Shown: one piece after another, positions 29,442 through 36,980 of the stretch
How positions within the stretch are numbered: position 1 is the stretch's first letter
How the letters are laid out: every line of letters starts with the position of its first letter
NCBI RefSeq assembly: GCF_017741935.1
Contig: NZ_JAGHMH010000014.1
Coordinates: 62,001-126,000, forward strand
Reading direction: 5' to 3'
Source of the DNA: Rhizobium sp. 16-449-1b
GTDB lineage: Bacteria; Pseudomonadota; Alphaproteobacteria; Rhizobiales; Rhizobiaceae
Length of the DNA stretch: 64,000 nucleotides
Made by a program: the position numbers and the translations under genes
The notes under the pieces: model-generated
Seen by the model: the letters and a program-made list of their open reading frames with translations, nothing else
Databases searched by the model: none
Told to the model about the DNA's origin: nothing

Positions 29442-29473
29442 AATCTAAGGGAAATATCGGGCGGCACACAAGC

Positions 29474-31111
29474 CTACCCCTCCCCCACCGCCCGCTCCCG
29501 CAGCATCCGCCGGATCACCTTGCCCGATGTCGTCAGCGGCAGCGCGTCGACGAACGCCACCTCGCGCGGATATTCGTGCATCGACAGCCGCATCTTCACC
29601 CAGTCGCGGATCTCCGCTGCCAGCGCGTCGCTTGCCGCAAAGCCCGGCGCCAGAACCACATAGGCCTTTACGATCTCGGTGCGCAGCGCGTCGGGCTTGC
29701 CCACCGCCGCCGCCATCTGCACAGCCGGATGGCCGGTCAGGCAGTCCTCGATCTCGGCCGGGCCGATGCGGTAGCCGGATGAGGTGATGACGTCGTCGTC
29801 GCGGCCGAGGAAGGTGACGTAGCCGTCTTCGTCCTGCCGGCCAAGATCGCCTGTTAGCAGCCAGTCGCCGGCGAATTTGCGCGCGGTCGCCTCCGCGTCG
29901 TTCCAATAGCCGAGAAACATCACCGGATCAGGCCGCGCGATGGCGATCTGGCCGACCGCGCCCGGCGCCAGCACCGCGCCGGCCTCATCGACGATCGCCA
30001 CCTTATGCCCCGGCACCGCCTTGCCGATCGCCCCCGGCTTGCTCACGCCAAGCGCGGCATTCGAGGACAGCACGAAATTGCACTCCGTCTGCCCGTAGAA
30101 TTCGTTGACCTCGATCCCAAGCGTGCGGCTTGCCCAATCATGCGTCTCCGCCCCCAGCGCCTCGCCGGCGGCGCCGATTGTGCGCAGCGTGAGATCGTAT
30201 CGCTGACGCGGATCGGGCACCGATTTCATCAGCCGCAAGGCCGTCGGCGGAATGAAGCCGTTGCGCACCTTCATCTCGGCCATGATCCTGTAGGCCATGT
30301 CGGCATCGAATTTCTGCGCCGGCGACGAGACCACGGGCACGCCGAGCATCAGGCTCGGAAGCAGCGCGTTGAGCAGCCCGCCGGCCCAGGCCCAGTCGGA
30401 CGGCGTCCACATCCGATCACCCGGTTGCGGAAAGCCTTCATGCGCGAATTGAATGCCTGGAATATGCCCGGCGAGCACCCTGTGCCCATGCAACGCCCCC
30501 TTCGGCGCGCCTGTTGTGCCCGAGGTGAAGATCATCAGCGCCGGCTCGTCCGGCCCGGTCGGCGGCACGTCGAAGCTGGGCGCATAGTGCTCGACAAGGC
30601 TGCCGAAGGAGACAATGTCGGCGCTGTCAATAGCGGCGTCGACGCTGATCACCGTCTTCAGGTCCGGCAGCCGGTCGCGGATCTCGTGGATACGCTCGAG
30701 CCCGAAGCCGTTGGTCACGACGGCGGCCGCACCCGATGTCTTCAGCCGATATTCCAGCGCCTCGACGCCGAAGAGCAGCGCCAGCGGCACCGCGATCGCG
30801 CCCATCTTGTAGATCGCCATATGAGCAATCACCGTCTCGAAGGACTGCGGCAGAAGCAGCGCCACCCGATCGCCTCTCGTGAGACCGAGCGCGACGAGCC
30901 CATTGGCAAGCGAGGCCGAGCGCGCCGCAAGCGCCCCATAGCTCATCGACAGGTGATCGCCATCCGGGCTGAAGTGCTGAAGACAGATCCGCTCCGGCTC
31001 GCGCGCCGCCCAATCGTCCGAACACACCCGGCCGATGTTGAAATGCTCAGGGATCGTCCAGGCGAAATCGCGGTAGAGATCGTCATAGCGAGCGCGCGGC
31101 GGCAGCTTCAT
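29474..31111 (-). CDS. AMP-dependent acyl-CoA synthetase
   Basis: This enzyme activates a carboxylic acid to acyl-CoA through an acyl-adenylate. The 545-residue protein shows the AMP-binding signature LMIFTSGTTGAPKGALHGHR, then EVNEFYGQTECNFVLSS, the hinge LLTGDLGRQDEDGYVTFLGR and the catalytic lysine in LPLTTSGKVIRRMLRE. It resembles the AcsA-like medium-chain or acetyl/propionyl-type family. The start MKLPPRARYDDLYRDF at 31111 is the first family-consistent Met. It is divergent from the aldo/keto reductase. Substrate chain length is not deducible. Confidence 0.93.
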   Translation of the reverse strand: MKLPPRARYDDLYRDFAWTIPEHFNIGRVCSDDWAAREPERICLQHFSPDGDHLSMSYGALAARSASLANGLVALGLTRGDRVALLLPQSFETVIAHMAIYKMGAIAVPLALLFGVEALEYRLKTSGAAAVVTNGFGLERIHEIRDRLPDLKTVISVDAAIDSADIVSFGSLVEHYAPSFDVPPTGPDEPALMIFTSGTTGAPKGALHGHRVLAGHIPGIQFAHEGFPQPGDRMWTPSDWAWAGGLLNALLPSLMLGVPVVSSPAQKFDADMAYRIMAEMKVRNGFIPPTALRLMKSVPDPRQRYDLTLRTIGAAGEALGAETHDWASRTLGIEVNEFYGQTECNFVLSSNAALGVSKPGAIGKAVPGHKVAIVDEAGAVLAPGAVGQIAIARPDPVMFLGYWNDAEATARKFAGDWLLTGDLGRQDEDGYVTFLGRDDDVITSSGYRIGPAEIEDCLTGHPAVQMAAAVGKPDALRTEIVKAYVVLAPGFAASDALAAEIRDWVKMRLSMHEYPREVAFVDALPLTTSGKVIRRMLRERAVGEG

Positions 31112-31324
31112 GGGCGCAGGATCATCAGTGGGGTCTCGGGGCAAGAGTCCGTTTATGCTGCAGCAGCTAACACCGAGGGCGCGGCTCACGCAAGCGTGAA
31201 GCCCGGATCGCCCTTTCGGCCCCGGGGGACGCATGGTTGTTTGCCGCAACCGCTGCCAATCTGGCGGGGAGCGCCCTAGATAGGGGTAGCGCCAGGGTTT
31301 CTTTTCTCATCACGGAGCGATTTC

Positions 31325-32305
31325 ATGGAATACGTCAAATTCGGCGGCACCGGCCTCGAAGTCTCGAAGATCTGCCTGGGCTGCATGACCTTCGGCGAGC
31401 CCGGCCGCGGCAATCACAGCTGGACGCAGGCCGAAGAGCCGAGCCGGGCGCTGATCAGGCAGGCGCTCGAAGCCGGCATCAATTTTCTCGACACCGCCAA
31501 CACCTATTCCGACGGCTCGTCCGAGGAAATCGTCGGCCGCGCGATCAGGGATTTTTCGCGGCGCGACGAGATCGTGCTCGCCACCAAGGTGTTCAACCGC
31601 ATGCGCCCCGGACCGAACGGCGCCGGCCTGTCGCGCAAGGCGATCTTCGACGAGATCGACAACAGCCTGAAGCGCCTCGGCACTGATTATGTCGACCTCT
31701 ATCAGATCCACCGCTTCGACCCGACGACGCCGATCGAGGAGACGCTGGAGGCGCTGCATGATGTCGTGAAGGCGGGCAAGGCGCGCTATATCGGCGCGTC
31801 CTCCATGCATGCCTGGCAGTTCGCCAAGATGATCTACACTTCAAGGGCCAATGGCTGGACGCCCTTCGTCAGCATGCAGGACCATCTGAACCTGCTCTAC
31901 CGCGAGGAAGAGCGCGAGATGCTGCCCTTCTGCCAGGACCAGAAGATCGCCGTCATTCCCTGGAGCCCGCTGGCGCGCGGTCGCCTGACCCGCGACTATG
32001 ACGAAAAGACCGCCCGCAGCGAGACTGACGAATTCGGCAAGACGCTCTACCAGCAGGCCGAGGACGCGGACCGCGCCATCATCGGCGTGGTCGGCGATCT
32101 CGCCAAGAAGCACGGCGTCTCCCGCGCCCAGATCGCCACCGCCTGGATCCTGCAGAAGAGCGCCGTCACCGCTCCGATCATCGGCGCCTCGAAATCCGGT
32201 CATATCGACGACGCCGTCGGCGCGCTCTCGGTCAAGCTTTCAGCCGAAGATGTCGCGGCGCTGGAAGAGCCCTACGTGCCGCACCGCGTCGAGGGATTCA
32301 AGTAA
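31325..32305 (+). CDS. Aldo/keto reductase
   Basis: A 326-residue NADPH-dependent oxidoreductase of the AKR superfamily. The catalytic tetrad is intact: Asp56 and Tyr61 in FLDTANTYSDG, Lys88 in LATKVFNRM, and His129 in DLYQIHRFDP. The cofactor-binding end is IIGASKSGHIDDAVGAL. It resembles the YajO/YakC-like group acting on small carbonyls or sugars. ACGGAG sits five bases upstream of the ATG. The methyltransferase gene follows 76 bases downstream. Confidence 0.94.
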   Translation: MEYVKFGGTGLEVSKICLGCMTFGEPGRGNHSWTQAEEPSRALIRQALEAGINFLDTANTYSDGSSEEIVGRAIRDFSRRDEIVLATKVFNRMRPGPNGAGLSRKAIFDEIDNSLKRLGTDYVDLYQIHRFDPTTPIEETLEALHDVVKAGKARYIGASSMHAWQFAKMIYTSRANGWTPFVSMQDHLNLLYREEEREMLPFCQDQKIAVIPWSPLARGRLTRDYDEKTARSETDEFGKTLYQQAEDADRAIIGVVGDLAKKHGVSRAQIATAWILQKSAVTAPIIGASKSGHIDDAVGALSVKLSAEDVAALEEPYVPHRVEGFK

Positions 32306-32381
32306 GGTCACCGGACACCGGCCTGCCTCGCTCAGGCAGGCCGACCACCCTTCCAAGATATCGCCCCTTGAGGATATCGCC

Positions 32382-33176
32382 ATGACCGTCATCCCCTTCG
32401 AGGCCCGCCGCTTCCGCTCGACGGCCGCCTATTACACCCGCTACCGCGTCCCCTATCCGGACGAGCTGATTGCCCGCGTCGCGGAGCGTGCCGGCCTGCA
32501 GACAGGCGAGCGCCTGCTCGATCTCGGCTGCGGCCCCGGCCAGCTCGGCATCGCCTTCGCCCGCCTGACAGGCGCAAAGGTCACCGGCATCGATCCCGAA
32601 CCGGAGATGCTGGAGACCGCGCGCGCCGATGCTGAGAAGGCCGGTGTCGCGGTCGATTTCATCCAGGGCTCGTCCTATGATCTTGGCCCATCGCTCGCAC
32701 CGCTGAAGATGACGGTCATGGGCCGCTCCTTCCACTGGATGGACCGCCCAGCGACGCTCAAGGCGCTCGACGCCATCACCGTCGAAGACGGCTGCGTCGT
32801 GCTCTTCGGCGATCGCCACATAGCCTCCACGCCCGATTGGCGCGCCGCCGTCAACGCGCTGTCGGAAACCTTCGCGCCGGACCGCAACGCCGACCGCGAG
32901 CGCCGCAAGGGTCCGGACTGGATCGCCCACGAAACCGTCCTGCTGCAATCGCCCTTCAACCATCTCGAGCGGATCGGCATCGTGAGCGAACGCCGGCTGA
33001 CCGCGGACGACATCATCGGCCGCGCCTTCTCGACCTCGGTGACGTCACCGGAAACGCTGGGCGACAAGGCGGAAGCCTTCGAAGCCGAACTGCGAGCAGC
33101 ACTTGCAAGGTTATCGCCGGATGGCCGCTTCGCCGAGACGGTCGAGATCAGCGGGCTGATTGCCCGTCGCGGCTAG
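32382..33176 (+). CDS. Class I SAM-dependent methyltransferase
   Basis: 264 residues, starting MTVIPFEARRFRSTAAYYTR. The SAM-binding loop is LLDLGCGPGQLGIAFARLTG (near residue 45), followed by the acidic ribose-binding end of strand two (VTGIDPEPEML). A third motif, MGRSFHWMDR, belongs to the Methyltransf_11 group. The substrate is unknown. The stop overlaps that of the TetR gene by four bases in a tail-to-tail arrangement. Confidence 0.88.
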   Translation: MTVIPFEARRFRSTAAYYTRYRVPYPDELIARVAERAGLQTGERLLDLGCGPGQLGIAFARLTGAKVTGIDPEPEMLETARADAEKAGVAVDFIQGSSYDLGPSLAPLKMTVMGRSFHWMDRPATLKALDAITVEDGCVVLFGDRHIASTPDWRAAVNALSETFAPDRNADRERRKGPDWIAHETVLLQSPFNHLERIGIVSERRLTADDIIGRAFSTSVTSPETLGDKAEAFEAELRAALARLSPDGRFAETVEISGLIARRG

Positions 33177-33748
33177 CTCTTAGCCGGCGAAAGAGCGTCG
33201 CGCGTCGTGAACAGGAAATTGTCGGACAGCTCCCGGCTCTCCACCGCGCGCGCCAGGATCACCGCACCCATCATCGCCGACAGCGTCATGAACCCCTTGG
33301 CGCGGCGTTCTTCCGCGCTGTCGCCGGGGACGATCTCGGAGAGGATATCGACCAGCGCCGACAGCCCGTCATTGAAGGTCGAGCGCACGGCACCCTGGCT
33401 GCGGCTCACCTCCTGCACCAGCGAGGCAAAGACGCAGCTGCCGCCGGGATCGTCGACGCTGCAACGCGAGAGATAATGATTGAGGAGCGCATCGAGCGGC
33501 GCGTCCGGGGCACTTGTTATAATCTCGTTCCAGCGGACCTTCACCCGCTCGATCAACGCCCGGCTGACTTCGAGCGCCAGATCTTCCTTCGACTGGAAAT
33601 GGCCGTAGAAGCCGCCATGGGTCAGCCCCGCGGCCTTCATGATCTCCGCCACCCCTGTCGATTCGAACCCCTTCTCGCGAAACAGCACGCCCGCGACACC
33701 GAGGATCTTCTCCCGGTTTTCCGCGAATTTCTCCCGGCTGACACGCAT
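33173..33748 (-). CDS. TetR family transcriptional regulator
   Basis: A 191-residue repressor. The N-terminal helix-turn-helix is clear: NREKILGVAGVLFREKGFES then GVAEIMKAAGLTHGGFYGHFQSK. The ligand-binding C-terminal half (LLNHYLSRCSVDDPGGSCVF) matches the TetR_C group with a conserved Cys pair, which could sense electrophiles. The start MRVSREKFAENREK is at 33748. It is divergent from an MFS transporter gene 127 bases away, the classic repressor/transporter layout, with a palindromic operator candidate between them. Confidence 0.93.
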   Translation of the reverse strand: MRVSREKFAENREKILGVAGVLFREKGFESTGVAEIMKAAGLTHGGFYGHFQSKEDLALEVSRALIERVKVRWNEIITSAPDAPLDALLNHYLSRCSVDDPGGSCVFASLVQEVSRSQGAVRSTFNDGLSALVDILSEIVPGDSAEERRAKGFMTLSAMMGAVILARAVESRELSDNFLFTTRDALSPAKS

Positions 33749-33779
33749 AGCAAGGCTCCTAAAAAACACCGCTTGACAA

Positions 33780-33808
33780 TTTATATGACGCGCATCATCA
33801 ATAATCAA
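33780..33808 (-). promoter_or_regulatory. Candidate promoter of the tetR-type gene
   Basis: On the minus strand TTGATT (33808-33803) and TATAAA (33785-33780) are separated by 17 bases, about 32 bases before the TetR start. A second -35-like TTGACA lies on the plus strand at 33773-33778, without a clear -10. Confidence 0.5.
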
Positions 33809-33812
33809 CAAT

Positions 33813-33828
33813 GATGATGACCATCATC
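33813..33828. promoter_or_regulatory. Candidate TetR operator, perfect 16-bp palindrome
   Basis: GATGATG-AC-CATCATC is a perfect inverted repeat with seven-base arms in the middle of the tetR/MFS intergenic region. It sits just upstream of the minus-strand -35 and ahead of the MFS start. Size and position suit a TetR-family dimer site. Confidence 0.55.
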
Positions 33829-33875
33829 TAAAAATTAGTACTAGCCTTCCGGCAACCCCGAACGGAACAGCCCCC

Positions 33876-35174
33876 ATGGTCTCCACTGCACTTGCCTCCA
33901 CGCTGGCGCGGCGCAACATCCACTACGGATGGGTCGTCGTCGCCGCCACCTTTCTCACCATGCTGGTCACGGCAGGCGCCATGGGCGCGCCGGGCGTGCT
34001 GATCAAGCCGCTGCAGGACGAGTTCGGCTGGGAGACCTCGCAGATCTCGTCGGCGCTCGCCGTCCGCCTGCTGCTCTTCGGCCTGATGGGCCCTTTCTCC
34101 GCCGCCTTCATGAACTATTTCGGCGTCCGCAAGGTCATCGTCTTCGCGATGATCCTGATCTCAAGCGGCTTCGTCGGCTCGCTGTTCATGACCGAGATCT
34201 GGCAGTTGCTGCTGCTCTGGGGCATCGTCGTCGGCCTCGGCACTGGGCTGACCGCCATGGTGCTCGCCGCCACCGTCTCGGCCCGCTGGTTCACCAAGCA
34301 TCGCGGCCTCGTCGTCGGCATGCTGTCGGCGAGCTCCGCCACCGGCCAGCTGGTCTTCCTGCCCCTGATGGCGCAGTTGACGGAGAGCTACGGCTGGCGC
34401 GCCACGGTCTTCTTCGTCTGCGGCATGATCCTTTTCGCGGCGCTGGTCGTGCTCGCCTTCATGCGCGACCGTCCCTCCGATCTCAACCTCCCCTCCTTCG
34501 GCGAGGACCGCATCACTCCGCCGCCCGTACAGACCGGCGGCCTGCTCACCATGCTTGCGGCCCCGATCGTCGTTCTCAAGGAGGTCTCGAAAACCTCGAC
34601 CTTCTGGATCCTGTTTGCCACCTTCTTCATCTGCGGCCTGAGCACCAACGGCCTGATCCAGACGCATTTCGTGACACTCTGCGGCGATTTCGGCATCCTG
34701 CCGGTGGCCGCCGCCAGCGTGCTTGCGGTCATGGGCATCTTCGATTTCTTCGGCACGATCGGCTCCGGCTGGCTGTCCGACCGTTTCGACAATCGCTGGC
34801 TGCTCTTCTGGTATTACGGCCTGCGCGGCCTCTCTCTGCTCTTCCTGCCCTTCAGCGATTTCTCCTTCTACGGCCTGTCGATCTTCGCCGTCTTCTACGG
34901 CCTCGACTGGATCGCCACCGTGCCACCGACGGTCAAGCTTGCCGCCGAACGCTTCGGCAAGGAAAAGGTCGGCATCGTCTTCGGCTGGGTCTTCACCGGC
35001 CACCAGCTGGGTGCGGCCACTGCTGCTTATGGTGCGGGCCTGTCGCGCACCGAGCTGCAGAGCTATCTCCCCGCCTTCTTCATCGCCGGCGCCTTCTGCC
35101 TGCTCGCCTCCATACTGGCGATCACAATCAAGAAATCCGGCCTCCCCACCCCGGCCGTCTCCGTCGCCCACTGA
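33876..35174 (+). CDS. MFS transporter (OxlT/monocarboxylate-porter-like)
   Basis: A 432-residue inner-membrane transporter with 12 predicted helices. It opens NIHYGWVVVAATFLTML with a first-loop GAPGVLIKPLQDEFGW, a layout typical of the oxalate/formate and monocarboxylate-type branch. The loop 2-3 signature is FGVRKVIVFAM, and the second-half equivalent is GSGWLSDRFDNRWLLF. It is divergent from a TetR regulator and likely controlled by it. The substrate (an organic acid or drug) cannot be told from sequence. Confidence 0.9.
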   Translation: MVSTALASTLARRNIHYGWVVVAATFLTMLVTAGAMGAPGVLIKPLQDEFGWETSQISSALAVRLLLFGLMGPFSAAFMNYFGVRKVIVFAMILISSGFVGSLFMTEIWQLLLLWGIVVGLGTGLTAMVLAATVSARWFTKHRGLVVGMLSASSATGQLVFLPLMAQLTESYGWRATVFFVCGMILFAALVVLAFMRDRPSDLNLPSFGEDRITPPPVQTGGLLTMLAAPIVVLKEVSKTSTFWILFATFFICGLSTNGLIQTHFVTLCGDFGILPVAAASVLAVMGIFDFFGTIGSGWLSDRFDNRWLLFWYYGLRGLSLLFLPFSDFSFYGLSIFAVFYGLDWIATVPPTVKLAAERFGKEKVGIVFGWVFTGHQLGAATAAYGAGLSRTELQSYLPAFFIAGAFCLLASILAITIKKSGLPTPAVSVAH

Positions 35175-35180
35175 AGACAC

Positions 35181-35210
35181 GCTTCCGGCCGAAACCATTC
35201 GGCCGGAAGC
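35181..35210. terminator. Strong hairpin after the MFS gene, possible transcript end
   Basis: A perfect 13-base stem (GCTTCCGGCCGAA / TTCGGCCGGAAGC) with loop ACCA begins six bases after the MFS stop. It lacks a T-run (CCCCACG follows), so it may be an RNA-stabilising or Rho-assisted end rather than an intrinsic terminator. Confidence 0.5.
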
Positions 35211-35295
35211 CCCACGAAATCAGCCCGATACCCGCATCCCCGTCTTGCGCCATCAGTCAAACGCATGCTAGACACCCGCCTCGTCGGTATCCGTT

Positions 35296-35380
35296 GCCCC
35301 ATTGGCGGAATTGGTAGACGCGCTCGACTCAAAATCGAGTTTCGAAAGAAGTGCTGGTTCGACTCCGGCATGGGGCACCA
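35296..35380 (+). tRNA. tRNA-Leu (anticodon CAA)
   Basis: 85 bases forming a long-variable-arm (class II) tRNA with encoded CCA. Acceptor GCCCCAT pairs with ATGGGGC, and the anticodon stem CTCGA/TCGAG encloses the loop CTCAAAA, so the anticodon is CAA, reading the Leu codon UUG. The T arm is GGTTCGACTCC-like and A is the discriminator base. tRNA genes are common integration sites; an unusual two-gene cassette lies immediately downstream. Confidence 0.97.
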
Positions 35381-35389
35381 CTGGACTGC

Positions 35390-35408
35390 TGCAGACGCGA
35401 CGTCTGCA
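35390..35408 (+). terminator. Hairpin after tRNA-Leu, probable terminator
   Basis: An eight-base stem, TGCAGACG/CGTCTGCA, with a three-base loop starts ten bases after the tRNA. Pyrimidine-rich sequence with several T tracts follows within 30 bases. It also sits 28 bases beyond the stop of the opposing DUF1828-like gene. Confidence 0.45.
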
Positions 35409-35435
35409 TGAACCGCCATCTTCTCTTCTGTGTTT

Positions 35436-36173
35436 TCAAGCCGCGCGCTTGAACGTTTCGATCGCGGCATCCAACTGGATGATCTTCGCCGTCCGTCCAA
35501 GCAGCGGCAGATGCGGCGTGTTCTCGCTATCGGTGATAACAGCAACGCGTACCGGCGATTGTTCGCCGAGATCCTTGATGTCGAGGAATTTCGACACTGC
35601 GGCATGCACGGACGACGCATGGGGCACGACCAGATCGAACAACGAGGTGTGTCCGCCGGTCTCAATCATGGCATCGAAATTCCAGGGCGAACTCGCACCT
35701 CGAACCATGACCTCGCGTTCGACATGCGCCTGAGGAAAAGCCGCCGTCAACCGCGACCAAAGCTCATATCGCTGGTCCATCGCACGCTTCTCGGATATCC
35801 GCGCCGCCGTTTGATCGACGGCTTCCTTCGACGCGTTGGCAACCGCGATTGCCGCGGAAACCAGCGCTTCGCGAGGCACCTCGATATCGAAGACCATATC
35901 GCTGTCGAATCTGACACCAAAGCGCTCTGCGGCCGCCTTGGCTATTCTCGTGAAAACAGTGCTTCCGTCCATCAGGTCGGCTTCGCGCCGCCCTGCCCCC
36001 AGGTCGGAGACGAAGTATCCATCTTCACTTTCCTGGAAACGCAGCACGACGCGCGCGCCGCCTGGATATAGCAGCGGCGTGACCACCATTGCCCCCTCGT
36101 TTCCGCCACGGGAATAGGAGAGCGCGCGGGACACCTCTTCGGCAATCGCGTTTATCGAGATTCTATCGATCAT
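35436..36173 (-). CDS. DUF1828-like domain protein
   Basis: A 245-residue cytoplasmic protein without signal or membrane segment. The N-terminal 120 residues (VTPLLYPGGARVVLRFQESE, GYFVSDLGAGRREADLMDG) look like the DUF1828 domain, seen in uncharacterised accessory proteins. The C-terminal part (NFDAMIETGGHTSLFDLVVP near residue 165, LLGRTAKIIQLDAAIETFK at the end) is reminiscent of a DUF1829-like or nuclease-fold half, but key residues are not certain. The ATG at 36173 has GGGAG eight bases upstream and lies inside the end of the upstream gene (11-base overlap), so the two are translated together. Base composition is lower in GC than its neighbours. Confidence 0.65.
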   Translation of the reverse strand: MIDRISINAIAEEVSRALSYSRGGNEGAMVVTPLLYPGGARVVLRFQESEDGYFVSDLGAGRREADLMDGSTVFTRIAKAAAERFGVRFDSDMVFDIEVPREALVSAAIAVANASKEAVDQTAARISEKRAMDQRYELWSRLTAAFPQAHVEREVMVRGASSPWNFDAMIETGGHTSLFDLVVPHASSVHAAVSKFLDIKDLGEQSPVRVAVITDSENTPHLPLLGRTAKIIQLDAAIETFKRAA

Positions 36174-36762
36174 ATCGCAGGCTCCCATTCCATTCAGGTG
36201 CAGGCAAATCATCAAGGCCGGAAATGTTGAAATGCGCCCCGATCACTGCCCAGATTTCCCGGAAAGACTGTGGTTCCTTATCCAGCGCCCGAGCATTTGG
36301 CAAATTGCTTGCGGGAAGGAATGCATCGGCTCCGATCCTGGCATTATCCTCGCATGTGTGGATATGAGAACCGTTAATTTCCGGTGATAGATGAAATCGT
36401 CGCCAGTGTCTGTTCGTATGCGGCGCGGTCGGTGCAAAGTCGATCCGGCTGACACACACCCACCGAACTGCGTCATTTATCTCAAAAGTTGCCGTGACAT
36501 CTTCCATAGGTCGATTACGCCACACGCCGATCCGAATGCGAATGTCTTCCAGCGCAATATCATTGCTGTCGGAAACCGTGATGATCATCTCGGATCGCGA
36601 CGCCATATCGGAGATCAAAGGAAGCCTCCCGGCGTCAGTCGCTTGTTTCCGGCTTTCACGATACATGGCCCCATCGGACCATGCAGGCCAACCGAAGATG
36701 TTTTTTGGTTCGGCGACGATTGTCTGCCAAGCTTCCAATTTGGGCGGACGAGAAGAACTCAC
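36163..36762 (-). CDS. Hypothetical protein, first gene of a two-gene cassette
   Basis: A 199-residue protein I do not recognise. It contains a beta-rich segment (MIITVSDSNDIALEDIRIRIGVW, trimmed at its strongest part) and a His-rich patch: TNRHWRRFHLSPEINGSHIH near residues 118-137, followed by CEDNARIGADAFLP. There is no signal peptide or membrane helix. The GTG at 36762 has GGGAGG four bases upstream; a TTG one codon earlier is possible. It overlaps the DUF1828-like gene by 11 bases, so the pair is a unit. Lower GC than the flanks and the position beside tRNA-Leu suggest horizontal transfer. Confidence 0.6.
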   Translation of the reverse strand: MSSSRPPKLEAWQTIVAEPKNIFGWPAWSDGAMYRESRKQATDAGRLPLISDMASRSEMIITVSDSNDIALEDIRIRIGVWRNRPMEDVTATFEINDAVRWVCVSRIDFAPTAPHTNRHWRRFHLSPEINGSHIHTCEDNARIGADAFLPASNLPNARALDKEPQSFREIWAVIGAHFNISGLDDLPAPEWNGSLRYDR

Positions 36763-36980
36763 CAAACCTCCCGGACAGCAACGATTTACACGCCTTCGTT
36801 TAGAACCAAATCTCCGTTACTCGCGATATTGGTGTCAAGAGTGCCGCTTCACGATATTTGGACCTTGGCATGGTGGTGGTAGCCATCACCACCGATATTG
36901 CCGTCTCAATTTAAATCAGCAGTTTAATTTCCCCCGCACATCGGTCAAAGTGCCGGCTCCCAAAAGGAGAACACATAAGC

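Noticed and set aside
36872..36893. Hairpin GGTGGTGG/CATCACCACC as a terminator
   Set aside because: No T-run on either strand and no gene ends there; kept only as a possible operator in the cassette finding.
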